NCBI GenBank assembly: GCA_031253985.1
Contig: JAIRVH010000206.1
Span: 1 to 40,078, forward strand
Source: Sphingobacterium sp.
Lineage (GTDB): Bacteria; Bacteroidota; Bacteroidia; Sphingobacteriales; Sphingobacteriaceae
Length of the DNA stretch: 40,078 bases
Direction: 5' to 3'
Shown: positions 32,003 to 40,078 of the stretch, piece by piece
Numbering within the stretch: position 1 is the stretch's first letter
How the letters are laid out: every line of letters begins with the position of its first letter
The notes under the pieces: model-generated
Databases searched by the model: none
What the model saw: only the letters and a program-made list of their open reading frames with translations
What the model was told of the DNA's origin: nothing
Program-made: the position numbers and the translations under genes

Positions 32003-33167
32003 TCGCCCCTCCTTTCTCCCCCGGAACGGGCACACAAATCCCTTTCATCAAAAATTCTGCGCCATATCGACTTTTAATACGATCCATAGCCTGCATTAAA
32101 TTTACTTCTTCGGCATTATCAGCAAATAGATCCGTCTGGTAAGCTCCATAGATCAGACCCGAAAATTTGATTCCAACCAGTCTAATTAACATGCGCCGGC
32201 TATATAGCTTTTTAAATAAAGACAGTACGACTTCGATCAGTCTTCGGTCGGAATTCGTATAACCGATCTGCAATTGCTGGGTGTGGGTATCAAAATTACT
32301 ATAACGTATCTTTAAGGTAACACAACTGGTCAGCCGCTGCTCTTTACGTAACTCAAAAGCAAGATGATCAACCATCCCGATCAATGTACGCCGCAATACA
32401 TCCATATCAATTGTATCCTGCTGGTAGGTCGTTTCTTTAGACATGGACTTTTGTTCACGAAAGGGAACGACAAGTGTATCGTCGAGACCATTGGCCTTCC
32501 GCCAAATATGAATACCATTTTCACCTAAAACCTGCTGTAAGGTTGAAATCTCCATTTGCTGCAGGGTTCCAATTTTAGAAATCCCCATATTACGTAGCAA
32601 AGTATACGACTTATCTCCGACCATGGGTATTTTCCGAATGGAAAGCGGAGCAAGAAACCCCTTTTCTGTACCCCCGTTCACTTGCAGTTCACCGCAGGGT
32701 TTTGCCTGCCCTGTTGCGATTTTAGAGACTGTTTTGTTGACAGAAAGGCCAAAACTGATCGGCAGCCCCGTTTCCCTAATAATGCGCTGCCGCAATTCCT
32801 GGCTCCATTTCCAGCATCCGAAATAGCGATCCATTCCCGAAACATCGAGATAATGCTCATCAATGCTTGCTTTCTCTACAATTGGGGTCTCTAGCGAAAT
32901 AATTTCAGTCACCATATTGGAGTAATAACTGTATAGATCGTGATCACCTTTCACAACAACCGCATCCGGACACATTCTTAGGGCCAAGCGCATTGGCATA
33001 GCGGAATGTACTCCCGACTTCCTGGCTTCATAGGAACACGAAGCCACCACACCTCGATCGCTGCTACCGCCGATAAGCACTGGCACACCAATAAGCTTAC
33101 TATTGACCAGCCGTTCAACGGATACAAAAAATGTATCCAGATCACAATGGACTATACTCCTTTCCAT
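31983..33167 (-). CDS. Y-family DNA polymerase (Pol IV/DinB-like)
   Basis: This translesion polymerase has about 394 aa. Catalytic residues are intact: Asp in HCDLDTFF (about residues 7-14) and the SIDE block in EKASIDEHYLD (about 100-110). A helix-hairpin-helix region (IRKIPMVGDKSY) and the little-finger domain (about 230-345) follow. A beta-clamp-binding motif QTDLF lies near residue 342. It is therefore unlike ImuB, which has lost the catalytic acids. Three in-frame ATG codons (33191, 33176, 33167) are possible starts; MERSIVHCDLD is the usual family start. It is the first gene of the leftward cassette and has a palindromic site over its putative promoter. Confidence 0.92.
   Translation of the reverse strand: MERSIVHCDLDTFFVSVERLVNSKLIGVPVLIGGSSDRGVVASCSYEARKSGVHSAMPMRLALRMCPDAVVVKGDHDLYSYYSNMVTEIISLETPIVEKASIDEHYLDVSGMDRYFGCWKWSQELRQRIIRETGLPISFGLSVNKTVSKIATGQAKPCGELQVNGGTEKGFLAPLSIRKIPMVGDKSYTLLRNMGISKIGTLQQMEISTLQQVLGENGIHIWRKANGLDDTLVVPFREQKSMSKETTYQQDTIDMDVLRRTLIGMVDHLAFELRKEQRLTSCVTLKIRYSNFDTHTQQLQIGYTNSDRRLIEVVLSLFKKLYSRRMLIRLVGIKFSGLIYGAYQTDLFADNAEEVNLMQAMDRIKSRYGAEFLMKGICVPVPGEKGGASALKSS
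32008..32015 (-). promoter_or_regulatory. Shine-Dalgarno site deciding the dnaE-like GTG start
   Basis: On the minus strand AAAGGAGG lies 5 nt upstream of the GTG at 32002, within the end of the Y-family polymerase gene. Such a complete site is unusual for this phylum and implies translational coupling. Confidence 0.55.
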
Positions 33168-33220
33168 ATCATTCATGTATTGACATGTCATTATTGCTTA
33201 CCAGCAATAAAAATCACAGT

Positions 33221-33244
33221 CAAATATACTAATATATTTAGTAT
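33221..33244 (-). promoter_or_regulatory. Putative promoter with overlapping operator palindrome
   Basis: The minus strand reads TATATTTG at 33221-33228, a full -7 box. ATACTAA-N5-TTAGTAT at 33226-33244 is a palindrome with perfect 7-bp arms that overlaps the -7 box and the spacer. A repressor bound there would block the polymerase cassette, so it is a candidate SOS-type operator. No -33 match and no repressor gene are seen in the window. Confidence 0.5.
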
Positions 33245-33319
33245 TAAAATAAAATGATAGCGAAAAAAAATAGCAAAAACACCTTGTGGAAAGAAAACAG
33301 CAGCATCTTCAATCATATA

Positions 33320-33357
33320 CACCCACCCTTCATTTCATCCAATGAAAAGGGCGGGTG
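33320..33357 (-). terminator. Hairpin downstream of the metal ATPase gene
   Basis: On the minus strand CACCCGCCCTT pairs with AAGGGTGGGTG (one G-U pair), and the loop side adds CATT/AATG. It lies 18 bp past the ATPase stop, a fitting place for a terminator, though no U tract follows. Confidence 0.5.
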
Positions 33358-33374
33358 CAACTTAGCGCTAATTG

Positions 33375-35405
33375 TTAAAATTTCATTTTCTGAATTCTTA
33401 TCGCATTCAATATAGCTATTAACGATACGCCAACATCGGCAAATACAGCTTCCCACATTGTTGCCAAACCTCCTGCTCCAAGAATCAACACGATCCCTTT
33501 GACTATGAAGGCAAGGCCTATATTCTGATAGACCACTTTTTTAGTCTGTTTTCCGATACGGATAGCCATCGGAATTTTTGAAGGTTTGTCATCCTGTATG
33601 ACGACATCGGCCGTCTCGATTGTCGCATCACTGCCCAGTCCGCCCATCGCTATGCCGACATCACTTAACGCCACAACCGGAGCATCGTTGACACCATCCC
33701 CAACAAAAGCAACTGATTCATTCAACGCCTTTATCTCCTTCACCTTATTCACTTTATCCTCCGGCAACAGATCTCCATAGGCCTGATCTATACCGAGCTC
33801 CTTTGCAACATAGGCGACTACCGTCGTCTTATCCCCGCTCAGCATGGTTGCTTTTACACCGAGCTTGTGCAATAACTGGATGGTGAGCGCAGCATCCGCT
33901 TTTATGCGATCAGCGATGGTCATGAACCCTACAAATTTGCCGTCCAAAGCGATGGCAATTGTGGTATATACAATGCTGTTCGGATCGATATCATAGGCTA
34001 CATTAAACTTGTCCAGCAATTTAAAATTTCCTACCAACAGTATTTTACCGTCAGCAATAGCTTTTAGCCCATGCCCAGCTATTTCTTCCACATCATCAAG
34101 ACTGACCGCTTCATCGACCTCGCCAGCATATTCTCTGATTGCTGTCGCAACCGGATGACTACTGTGGCTTTCTATTTTATTGACAAGCTTTAAAATCCCG
34201 GCTTCGTCGTAACCGTCTTGTAGCTTAATTTCCTGGACCTTAAAAACGCCCGCGGTCATTGTTCCGGTTTTATCCATCACAACATGCTTGATGTCGGCCA
34301 TCGCATCCAAAAAATTACTGCCCTTAAATAAAATACCATTTCTACTCGCAGCACCTATTCCGCCAAAATATCCCAAAGGAATTGAAATGACCAGTGCACA
34401 GGGACAAGAAATCACTAAAAACACAAGAGCTCTGTACAACCATTCACTAAAGACATATTGACTCACAAAAAAGCAAGGAACGAGACAGATTCCAATAGCC
34501 AGAAAGACCACAATTGGCGTGTATATCTTCGCAAACTTCCGAATAAACAATTCTGTCGGTGCTTTTTGAGCTGTCGCGTTCTGTACAAGTTCAAGAATCT
34601 TACTCAGCTTGCTGTCTTGGTAAGCGGTTGTCACCCGAATCAAACTCACGGTATTCATATTGATCATCCCGGCCAGTACCACATCACCCTTCATCTTCGT
34701 ATCTGGCTTGCTCTCACCAGTCAAGGCGGCTGTATTAAATGCACCTTGTTCAGACAGCAATTCACCATCCAACCCGAGCTTCTCCCCAGGCTTCAGCTGA
34801 ACAATAGCTCCAATATTGGCATCTGCAGCTTTGATTACCCTGCTTTTTCCATCATCCAGGATGGTCACCTCGTCGGGACGCTGATCCAGCAATGCCTTGA
34901 TATTGCTTTTGGCCCGACTCACCGCCAAGGTCTGAAAAACCTCTCCTACGGCGTAAAACAACATCACCGCTACACCTTCTGGGTATTCTTTGATCGCAAA
35001 AGCTCCTATTGTCGCGATGGTCATCAACAAAAACTCCGAGAAGATTTCCCCTTTAGCAATACTCTTTAAGGCATCACTGATGACAGGAAGCCCCACAGGA
35101 AGATAAGAAACTATATACCAAGCTGTACGCACCCAATCTTTAAACCAAGACGGCGTCATCCAATTATCCATTGCTATCGCTGTAATAAGCAATATAAAGG
35201 AAATCAGCGCTGGTAGGAATAGCGCAACTTTACTCGCCCCGACCGTAGAATGATCGTGTCCATCATCAGGACTGTGACTGTGGTCATGACCAGAAGCCGG
35301 CGCTTTCTGTATAAGCTCTTCAGCTCCCGCCTGGTTATATATTTTTTCTGTCTGTGTACAACAAAGCTGTCTGCCTTGTGCATCATAACGATGTTTATGT
35401 TCCAT
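33375..35405 (-). CDS. Zn2+/Cd2+/Co2+-type P1B ATPase (ZntA/CadA-like)
   Basis: This 676-aa inner-membrane metal-exporting ATPase has no HMA domain at its N-terminus. Instead it has a Cys pair (QLCCTQ, residues 13-18) and a His/Asp-rich stretch (GHDHSHSPDDGHDHS, about 39-53), likely metal sensors or buffers. Core motifs are TGES (actuator domain), CPC in ISCPCALVISIP (about residue 335), DKTGT (about 378), SHSSHPVA and GDGVNDAPVVALSD. The residues around the CPC motif and the C-terminal tail fit divalent-cation pumps more than Cu+ pumps. It follows the CzcB-like and CzcA-like genes in a leftward operon (34-bp gap), which gives export across both membranes. Confidence 0.92.
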   Translation of the reverse strand: MEHKHRYDAQGRQLCCTQTEKIYNQAGAEELIQKAPASGHDHSHSPDDGHDHSTVGASKVALFLPALISFILLITAIAMDNWMTPSWFKDWVRTAWYIVSYLPVGLPVISDALKSIAKGEIFSEFLLMTIATIGAFAIKEYPEGVAVMLFYAVGEVFQTLAVSRAKSNIKALLDQRPDEVTILDDGKSRVIKAADANIGAIVQLKPGEKLGLDGELLSEQGAFNTAALTGESKPDTKMKGDVVLAGMINMNTVSLIRVTTAYQDSKLSKILELVQNATAQKAPTELFIRKFAKIYTPIVVFLAIGICLVPCFFVSQYVFSEWLYRALVFLVISCPCALVISIPLGYFGGIGAASRNGILFKGSNFLDAMADIKHVVMDKTGTMTAGVFKVQEIKLQDGYDEAGILKLVNKIESHSSHPVATAIREYAGEVDEAVSLDDVEEIAGHGLKAIADGKILLVGNFKLLDKFNVAYDIDPNSIVYTTIAIALDGKFVGFMTIADRIKADAALTIQLLHKLGVKATMLSGDKTTVVAYVAKELGIDQAYGDLLPEDKVNKVKEIKALNESVAFVGDGVNDAPVVALSDVGIAMGGLGSDATIETADVVIQDDKPSKIPMAIRIGKQTKKVVYQNIGLAFIVKGIVLILGAGGLATMWEAVFADVGVSLIAILNAIRIQKMKF

Positions 35406-35439
35406 AACTTGCTTTGATTATGTTAACAAATGCTGTCAA

Positions 35440-36750
35440 TTAATGTTCGTGTCCACCTGTATTACTCATTTTGGCATTGATAAAAAAAGCACCCTTCACA
35501 ACAATTTTTGTTCCTGCAGGAATCTCTGTTACGGGTGTAATCGCCGTATACCCCAAAGCAGACACACCTTTTTGAATCTCAATTTTTTCAAAATTGATGT
35601 TCTTGGCCTGTTCTTCGCCATGTTCCGCGGCTTCTTTCTCGTTACTGTGCGCATGTTTTGCTTCGCCCTCATCGTGCGCATGCCCGTGATCGTCGTGCCC
35701 TTCTTCATGCTCCTCAGGTTTCTTGTCCGTCTCCACAAAAATATAATACTTGCCGTCGGCCTCTACAATGGCGTCATTCGGAACAGCCGGAGTCCGCACA
35801 TTATTGATACCGATCATCCCTGTAATGTTCATTCCATCAATCAAGCCCACTTTGCTGCCTACAACCGTACTGTGGACAGCGATGGTCTTGCTGTCATTTT
35901 CAAAGGAAGAACCTATGGTAAAAACTTTGGCGGTATACGTTTTGTCTGGGTTGTTTGTCAGTTGGAAGTTGATGATCTGACCAACTTTCACCAAGGGTAG
36001 GTCCTTCTCAAACACCTGCAGATCTAAGTGCAGAAGACTATTGTCAACAATCTCGATCACCGGAGAAGAGACATCCACATAACTCCCTATTTTCGCAAAA
36101 ACATTACTCACGGTTCCATTGATAGGGCTTGTTACGGCCAATGAAGTACGCATATTGGAAAGATTCACGCTATTGGGATTAATACCCATCAATTGGATCT
36201 GTTGTTGCAAGGAAGCCTTTCGGGCCCGTAAACTGTTGAAGTCCGCTGTTGCGGCCTGCAGATTTTTCCGTGCGCCGGCATTGCCCTCATTCAATTCCTG
36301 TTGCCTTGCCATCTCTTGTTCAGCGAGGGTAATTTTACTTGCGAGGGAAACGTATTCCTCCTGCAACTGTACAAACTGGGGGTTGGTAATCGTAGCGATT
36401 ACCTGCCCCTTACGCACATTGTCTCCCAACTGTACATTTAACGTCTTCACTACACCACCATAAAGCGCCGTCGCATTCGCTTTATTGTTATTGGGTACAC
36501 TCAAAAGTCCATTGGCCTTAATTGTAGCTGTCAGTTCCTTCTCTTCAATTCCTCCAAAAACGATGCCCACAGCTTTTATTTGTGCAGCACTCAGGGCGGC
36601 TACGGTAACAGGCCCTTCCTCATGCCCCTCTTCGGCTTTCGGCTCTTCCTTTCCCGCTGGTTGACCTTTACGCTCCGACTCATTTGAACCGCAACCGTAA
36701 AAAACAGCGACGGCGATACATACGATAAATATCTTTATGAAAACTTTCAT
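35440..36750 (-). CDS. RND efflux periplasmic adaptor, CzcB-like lipoprotein
   Basis: This 436-aa membrane-fusion protein bridges the RND pump to the outer-membrane channel. A lipoprotein signal ends in FYGC (Cys20). After an acidic linker come barrel-sandwich (lipoyl) halves at about 95-125 and 205-240 (GQVIATITNP; SPINGTVSNVFAKIGSYV), an intervening alpha-hairpin rich in Gln and Glu, then beta-barrel and membrane-proximal domains. A His/Asp/Glu-rich insert at about residues 345-370 and a final GGHEH tail are probably metal-binding. It lies 7 bp downstream of the CzcA-CzcC gene, so translation may be coupled. The His clusters point to divalent metals such as Zn, Co and Cd. Confidence 0.92.
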   Translation of the reverse strand: MKVFIKIFIVCIAVAVFYGCGSNESERKGQPAGKEEPKAEEGHEEGPVTVAALSAAQIKAVGIVFGGIEEKELTATIKANGLLSVPNNNKANATALYGGVVKTLNVQLGDNVRKGQVIATITNPQFVQLQEEYVSLASKITLAEQEMARQQELNEGNAGARKNLQAATADFNSLRARKASLQQQIQLMGINPNSVNLSNMRTSLAVTSPINGTVSNVFAKIGSYVDVSSPVIEIVDNSLLHLDLQVFEKDLPLVKVGQIINFQLTNNPDKTYTAKVFTIGSSFENDSKTIAVHSTVVGSKVGLIDGMNITGMIGINNVRTPAVPNDAIVEADGKYYIFVETDKKPEEHEEGHDDHGHAHDEGEAKHAHSNEKEAAEHGEEQAKNINFEKIEIQKGVSALGYTAITPVTEIPAGTKIVVKGAFFINAKMSNTGGHEH

Positions 36751-36757
36751 TGTTGAC

Positions 36758-39700
36758 TTATTTGTTATTGAAGTAATTATATTGAATTGCTGATTGATTA
36801 TACTGATTGAGTACCTCTAAATAATTCTGACGAATCCCAATGGCCTGACTTAAAAATTGACTTAATTCAGCAAAATTGATCTCCCCCGTTCGATAACCCA
36901 AACTTGCCGCTTTAATGATCGCATCCGCTTGTTTTAAACCCGAAGACTCGTAAAATTGCAGTAATGCACTATTCTTGTCAATCTCTGCAAGTGCGTTCCC
37001 TTTATTGGTTTGGAATACCTGCGTATCATATTCCAACTTACGCTGTTGAACTTCCATTTCAGCACTGGCAGCCTTCACTTTACTTTTATAAGCGCCCTGG
37101 CTAAAGACGGGGAAAGATGCGGAGACAGAAAATCCCGATAACGGATCCTTGGCTCCCCAAACACGCTGGGAGAAAAATCGACCCGAGAACTCCGGCTTAT
37201 TTGTATTTTTCTGAACGCTGATATTCGACGAAGCGATATTTACATTTTGCTGCTGTAAAACAAGTAAAGGATGCGTTAGTTCTTCTGATGGACTGATTTC
37301 CACAGCGATCTTCGCTAAAGACTGATCTAATGGAAGCATCCATTCATTACGATCCAACAACATCATCAATTGCTGCTGCTGAATAACAATATCCTTCTTG
37401 TTTTGAACCAACTGAGCCTGCAGCTCTTTCAATTTTGCTTCTGCGGCGATTTTATCCAGCGCAGCCACATCACCAGTCCTAAAACGTAATTCTGTTGCCT
37501 TAAACATGGCTGTATAGATACTATCCAACTCCATATACAGCTTTTGACGATCCTGGAGATACCAAAGCTGAAAATAGGCTGTCCTTACATCTTTCGTAAT
37601 CGCAGTTTTCAATACATCCGTATTTAAATTCGCATATTTCAGTTGTTGTTTAAAATACTCCTTACGCGCTGCGTAGAGCCCGGGCCAGGCAATACTTTGC
37701 GTTATACCAATTTTCAATAAGCCGGCCTTATCCGTAGGACGGTAATCTTCATTTTCTGCAAAAATCCCCGTCTTGGGAATTTCGGTTGCCGTTTTGACAT
37801 TAAAACCTGCTCCTGCAATCTCGGCTTGATTGATCGCAAACTGGCGATTGCTCTTTAAAGCAGTTTCCACAGCTTCTGCAATAGAAATACGCTCCTGGCC
37901 AAACACCTGAGACCCCAAGGTCATAAATAAGAAAATAAGTACTGTAACAAAGGTCTTAGCACCGCTACTTCGCTTCATATTCCATTTAGAATTAAAAATT
38001 ATATACAATAGGGGCAGCACAAACAAGGTCAGAAAAGTTGCCGTTACCAGCCCGCCAATAACTACCGTTGCCAAAGGTTTTTGAACTTCAGCGCCGGCAC
38101 TTGTACTTATTGCCATCGGTAAAAAGCCCAGCGAGGCCACTGTCGCTGTCATGAGTACAGGGCGTAAACGAGTCAAAGTACCTTCTTTAACGCGTTGAAA
38201 AATATCATCGACCCCCTCTTTTTTTAACTGATTGAATGTACCGATCAGAACAATACCATTGAGTACCGCCACGCCAAACAGTGCAATAAAACCGATACCG
38301 GCACTGATGCTAAAAGGCATGCCGCGCAACATCAATGCAAATACGCCCCCGATAGCACTCATTGGAATTGCGGTAAAAATCAGTGTCGCCTGCTTAAAGG
38401 AATGGAACGTGAAATACAGCAACATAAAAATAAGCAGCAACGAAACTGGCACGGCAATCAGCAGGCGTGAACTTGCTTTTTGCAGGTTCTCAAACTGGCC
38501 TCCGTAGGTGAAATAATAGCCTGCCGGAAGCTTTACATTTGCAGCCAATTGTTGTTGGATATCTTTTACCACGGTTTGAACATCACGTCCTGCCACGTTA
38601 AAACCGATCACAATTCTTCTTTTGCCGGCTTCACGGCTGATTTGGGCCGGGCCCAATTTATAATCAATGGCAGCAACTTGAGAAAGAGGAATCTGTGTAC
38701 CCGTATCTGTAGGAATCATCAGATTACGTACATCATCAATACTGTTTCGGTGGGTTGTATCTAACCTGACGACCAGATCAAAGCGACGTTCATTTTCATA
38801 GATCTGTCCCGTACTTCGACCGGCAAAGGCGGTACTCACCACATCATTAACGTCCTGAATGGTCAATCCATAATTCGCAATCCTTGTACGGTCGTAAACA
38901 ATATTGATTTGCGGCAGACCGGATACGCGCTCCACTTGTGGAGAAGTCGCCCCTTGAACGGATTGAATCTGCGCGGCAACCACATTGGCGTAAGCGGCTA
39001 GTGAGTCGATATTTTCACCGAAGATCTTTACAGCCACATCCTGACGGATACCCGTCATCAACTCATTGAAACGCATCTGAATAGGTTGATTTTTTTCGAA
39101 AAAGACACCAGGAATTACCTCTAATTTTTCAAGAATAGCGCTACCCAGTTCTTCATAAGATCGGCCCGACTTCCACTCTTTTTGAGGCTTCAATACCACC
39201 ATAATATCTGTCGCTTCCGGTGGCATAGGGTCCGTCGGCACCTCAGCAGCGCCTGTCTTGCCGACAACCATCTTCACTTCATCGAACTCTTTGATAATCC
39301 GGGAAGCCTGCATGGAGGTTTCAATACTTTGCGAAAGCGAGCTTCCCTGCGGAAGTATACAATGGAACGCATAATCACCTTCCTGCAATTGTGGAATAAA
39401 CTCACCACCCATATGCTTAAAAAAGAAGGCCGACAAAGCAAAAATGGCAACAGTTAAACTCACGATCAGGTATTTAAACCGAATGGCTTTTTGTAATAAA
39501 GGCTCGTACATACGCTGCAGTCCCGCAATCATCCGGTCACTCAAGGTCTGCTTGCCGCTCTGTTTTTTCGGCAGGAACAAAGCGCACATCATAGGGATAT
39601 AGGTCAACGAGAGAATCAATGCGCCAAAAATGGCAAATCCAACTGTTTGTGCCATCGGACGAAACATTTTCCCTTCAACACCTACCAATGTTAAAATTGG

Positions 39701-40078
39701 AATATAAACGATAAGAATAATAATCTCACCAAAAGCTGCACTGGTACGGATCTTAGATGCAGATTCAAATACTTCGTGATCCATCTCAGCTTGGGTCAAT
39801 TTTTCGGTTGACTTTCGTAAGCCTAAATGGTGTAACGTAGCTTCCACGACAATAACGGCTCCGTCGACAATTAAACCGAAATCTATCGCACCCAAACTCA
39901 TTAAATTGGCGCTTACGCCGAAGACGTTCATCAGTCCAAGTGCAAACAGCAGCGCCAGTGGAATCGCCGAGGCAACGATAAGACCTGCGCGCAAGTTCCC
40001 AAGAAATAATACCAGGACAAAAATGACGATCAGCGCGCCTTCAATCAGATTTTTTTCAACAGTGCTGATCGCACGTCC
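36758..40078 (-). CDS. CzcA-CzcC fusion: HME-RND metal efflux pump joined to TolC-like channel (5' partial)
   Basis: The gene runs off the right edge, and the frame stays open to the last base (GRAISTVEKN). About 1106 aa are present. The first 700 aa are the C-terminal two thirds of an RND pump, with TM4 signature DFGLIVDGAVIVVEA, the pattern of HME1 pumps for Zn, Co and Cd, then the porter domain and TM7-12. After TM12 the frame passes through MKRSSGAKTFVTVLIFL (ATG at 37978), which looks like a signal peptide ending near VFGQ. It then enters a 406-aa TolC/CzcC-like region with two coiled-coil repeats. Such fusions are known in Bacteroidota. It heads the metal efflux operon ahead of the CzcB-like adaptor and the P-type ATPase. 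Confidence 0.92.
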   Translation of the reverse strand, partial: GRAISTVEKNLIEGALIVIFVLVLFLGNLRAGLIVASAIPLALLFALGLMNVFGVSANLMSLGAIDFGLIVDGAVIVVEATLHHLGLRKSTEKLTQAEMDHEVFESASKIRTSAAFGEIIILIVYIPILTLVGVEGKMFRPMAQTVGFAIFGALILSLTYIPMMCALFLPKKQSGKQTLSDRMIAGLQRMYEPLLQKAIRFKYLIVSLTVAIFALSAFFFKHMGGEFIPQLQEGDYAFHCILPQGSSLSQSIETSMQASRIIKEFDEVKMVVGKTGAAEVPTDPMPPEATDIMVVLKPQKEWKSGRSYEELGSAILEKLEVIPGVFFEKNQPIQMRFNELMTGIRQDVAVKIFGENIDSLAAYANVVAAQIQSVQGATSPQVERVSGLPQINIVYDRTRIANYGLTIQDVNDVVSTAFAGRSTGQIYENERRFDLVVRLDTTHRNSIDDVRNLMIPTDTGTQIPLSQVAAIDYKLGPAQISREAGKRRIVIGFNVAGRDVQTVVKDIQQQLAANVKLPAGYYFTYGGQFENLQKASSRLLIAVPVSLLLIFMLLYFTFHSFKQATLIFTAIPMSAIGGVFALMLRGMPFSISAGIGFIALFGVAVLNGIVLIGTFNQLKKEGVDDIFQRVKEGTLTRLRPVLMTATVASLGFLPMAISTSAGAEVQKPLATVVIGGLVTATFLTLFVLPLLYIIFNSKWNMKRSSGAKTFVTVLIFLFMTLGSQVFGQERISIAEAVETALKSNRQFAINQAEIAGAGFNVKTATEIPKTGIFAENEDYRPTDKAGLLKIGITQSIAWPGLYAARKEYFKQQLKYANLNTDVLKTAITKDVRTAYFQLWYLQDRQKLYMELDSIYTAMFKATELRFRTGDVAALDKIAAEAKLKELQAQLVQNKKDIVIQQQQLMMLLDRNEWMLPLDQSLAKIAVEISPSEELTHPLLVLQQQNVNIASSNISVQKNTNKPEFSGRFFSQRVWGAKDPLSGFSVSASFPVFSQGAYKSKVKAASAEMEVQQRKLEYDTQVFQTNKGNALAEIDKNSALLQFYESSGLKQADAIIKAASLGYRTGEINFAELSQFLSQAIGIRQNYLEVLNQYNQSAIQYNYFNNK

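Noticed and set aside
1..40078. CRISPR arrays, insertion sequences, integrases, phage genes, rRNA
   Set aside because: No regular spacer-repeat array, transposase-like ORF, integrase or rRNA stretch was seen. The tRNA-His gene shows no adjoining integrase or duplicated 3' end to suggest an integrated element.

Overview
The window looks like a chromosomal segment from a Bacteroidota bacterium, most likely of the Sphingobacteriaceae (Sphingobacterium-like). This is inferred from the AT-rich intergenic DNA, the near absence of Shine-Dalgarno sites, matches to the Bacteroidota promoter form (TTG/TTTG, about 20 nt, TAnnTTTG), a tRNA without encoded CCA, LytS/LytTR two-component genes, and a CzcA pump fused to its TolC-like partner. 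No sequence search was run, so the genus is a guess.

Layout. 1-2.6 kb: a leftward pdxH-nuoC-nuoD group ending at a hairpin terminator. 2.7-5.4 kb: rightward YqgE/AlgH-family gene and htpG, with a terminator. 5.5-5.7 kb: tRNA-His with its own promoter and terminator. 5.8-9.1 kb: a carbohydrate region with a GH130 lipoprotein divergent from a DeoR-type regulator and a Gfo/Idh/MocA oxidoreductase. 9.1-13.8 kb, leftward: a cation diffusion facilitator, a TlpA-like thioredoxin lipoprotein, a small HMA copper-chaperone-like protein and a CopA-type Cu+ ATPase. 14-20.2 kb: a compact RiPP-like locus (below). 20.6-28.2 kb: DinB-fold enzyme, OsmC-like protein, patatin-like phospholipase, TetA-like MFS exporter, pirin, alpha/beta hydrolase, GNAT acetyltransferase and a 38-codon ORF. 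28.2-33.2 kb, leftward: a mutagenic-repair cassette of a Y-family polymerase, a short DnaE-like polymerase and a GIY-YIG nuclease. 33.4-40.08 kb, leftward: a divalent-metal efflux operon (CzcA-CzcC fusion cut by the window edge, CzcB-like adaptor, Zn/Cd-type P-type ATPase).

Most notable system. At 14680-14823, missed by length filters, lies a 47-codon ORF whose N-terminal half carries FVLD followed by VQTV. This resembles the FNLD box by which class I lanthipeptide leaders bind LanB. Downstream follow a strong intercistronic hairpin, a stand-alone receiver protein and a full-length LanB-type dehydratase (1027 aa, glutamylation and elimination domains). A LytS-type kinase and LytTR regulator converge on the LanB gene, 4 nt from its stop. 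Upstream of the ORF are CGTC-centred motifs at exact 21-bp intervals, the spacing expected of LytTR direct repeats. The putative core has five Ser/Thr but no Cys, and no LanC, protease or transporter is seen nearby. The product may therefore be a dehydrated but uncyclised peptide.

Other regulatory signals are a palindrome overlapping the putative promoter of the mutagenic cassette, a palindrome plus phased half-site before the DeoR gene, and three GATTAAG half-sites just upstream of the pirin promoter.
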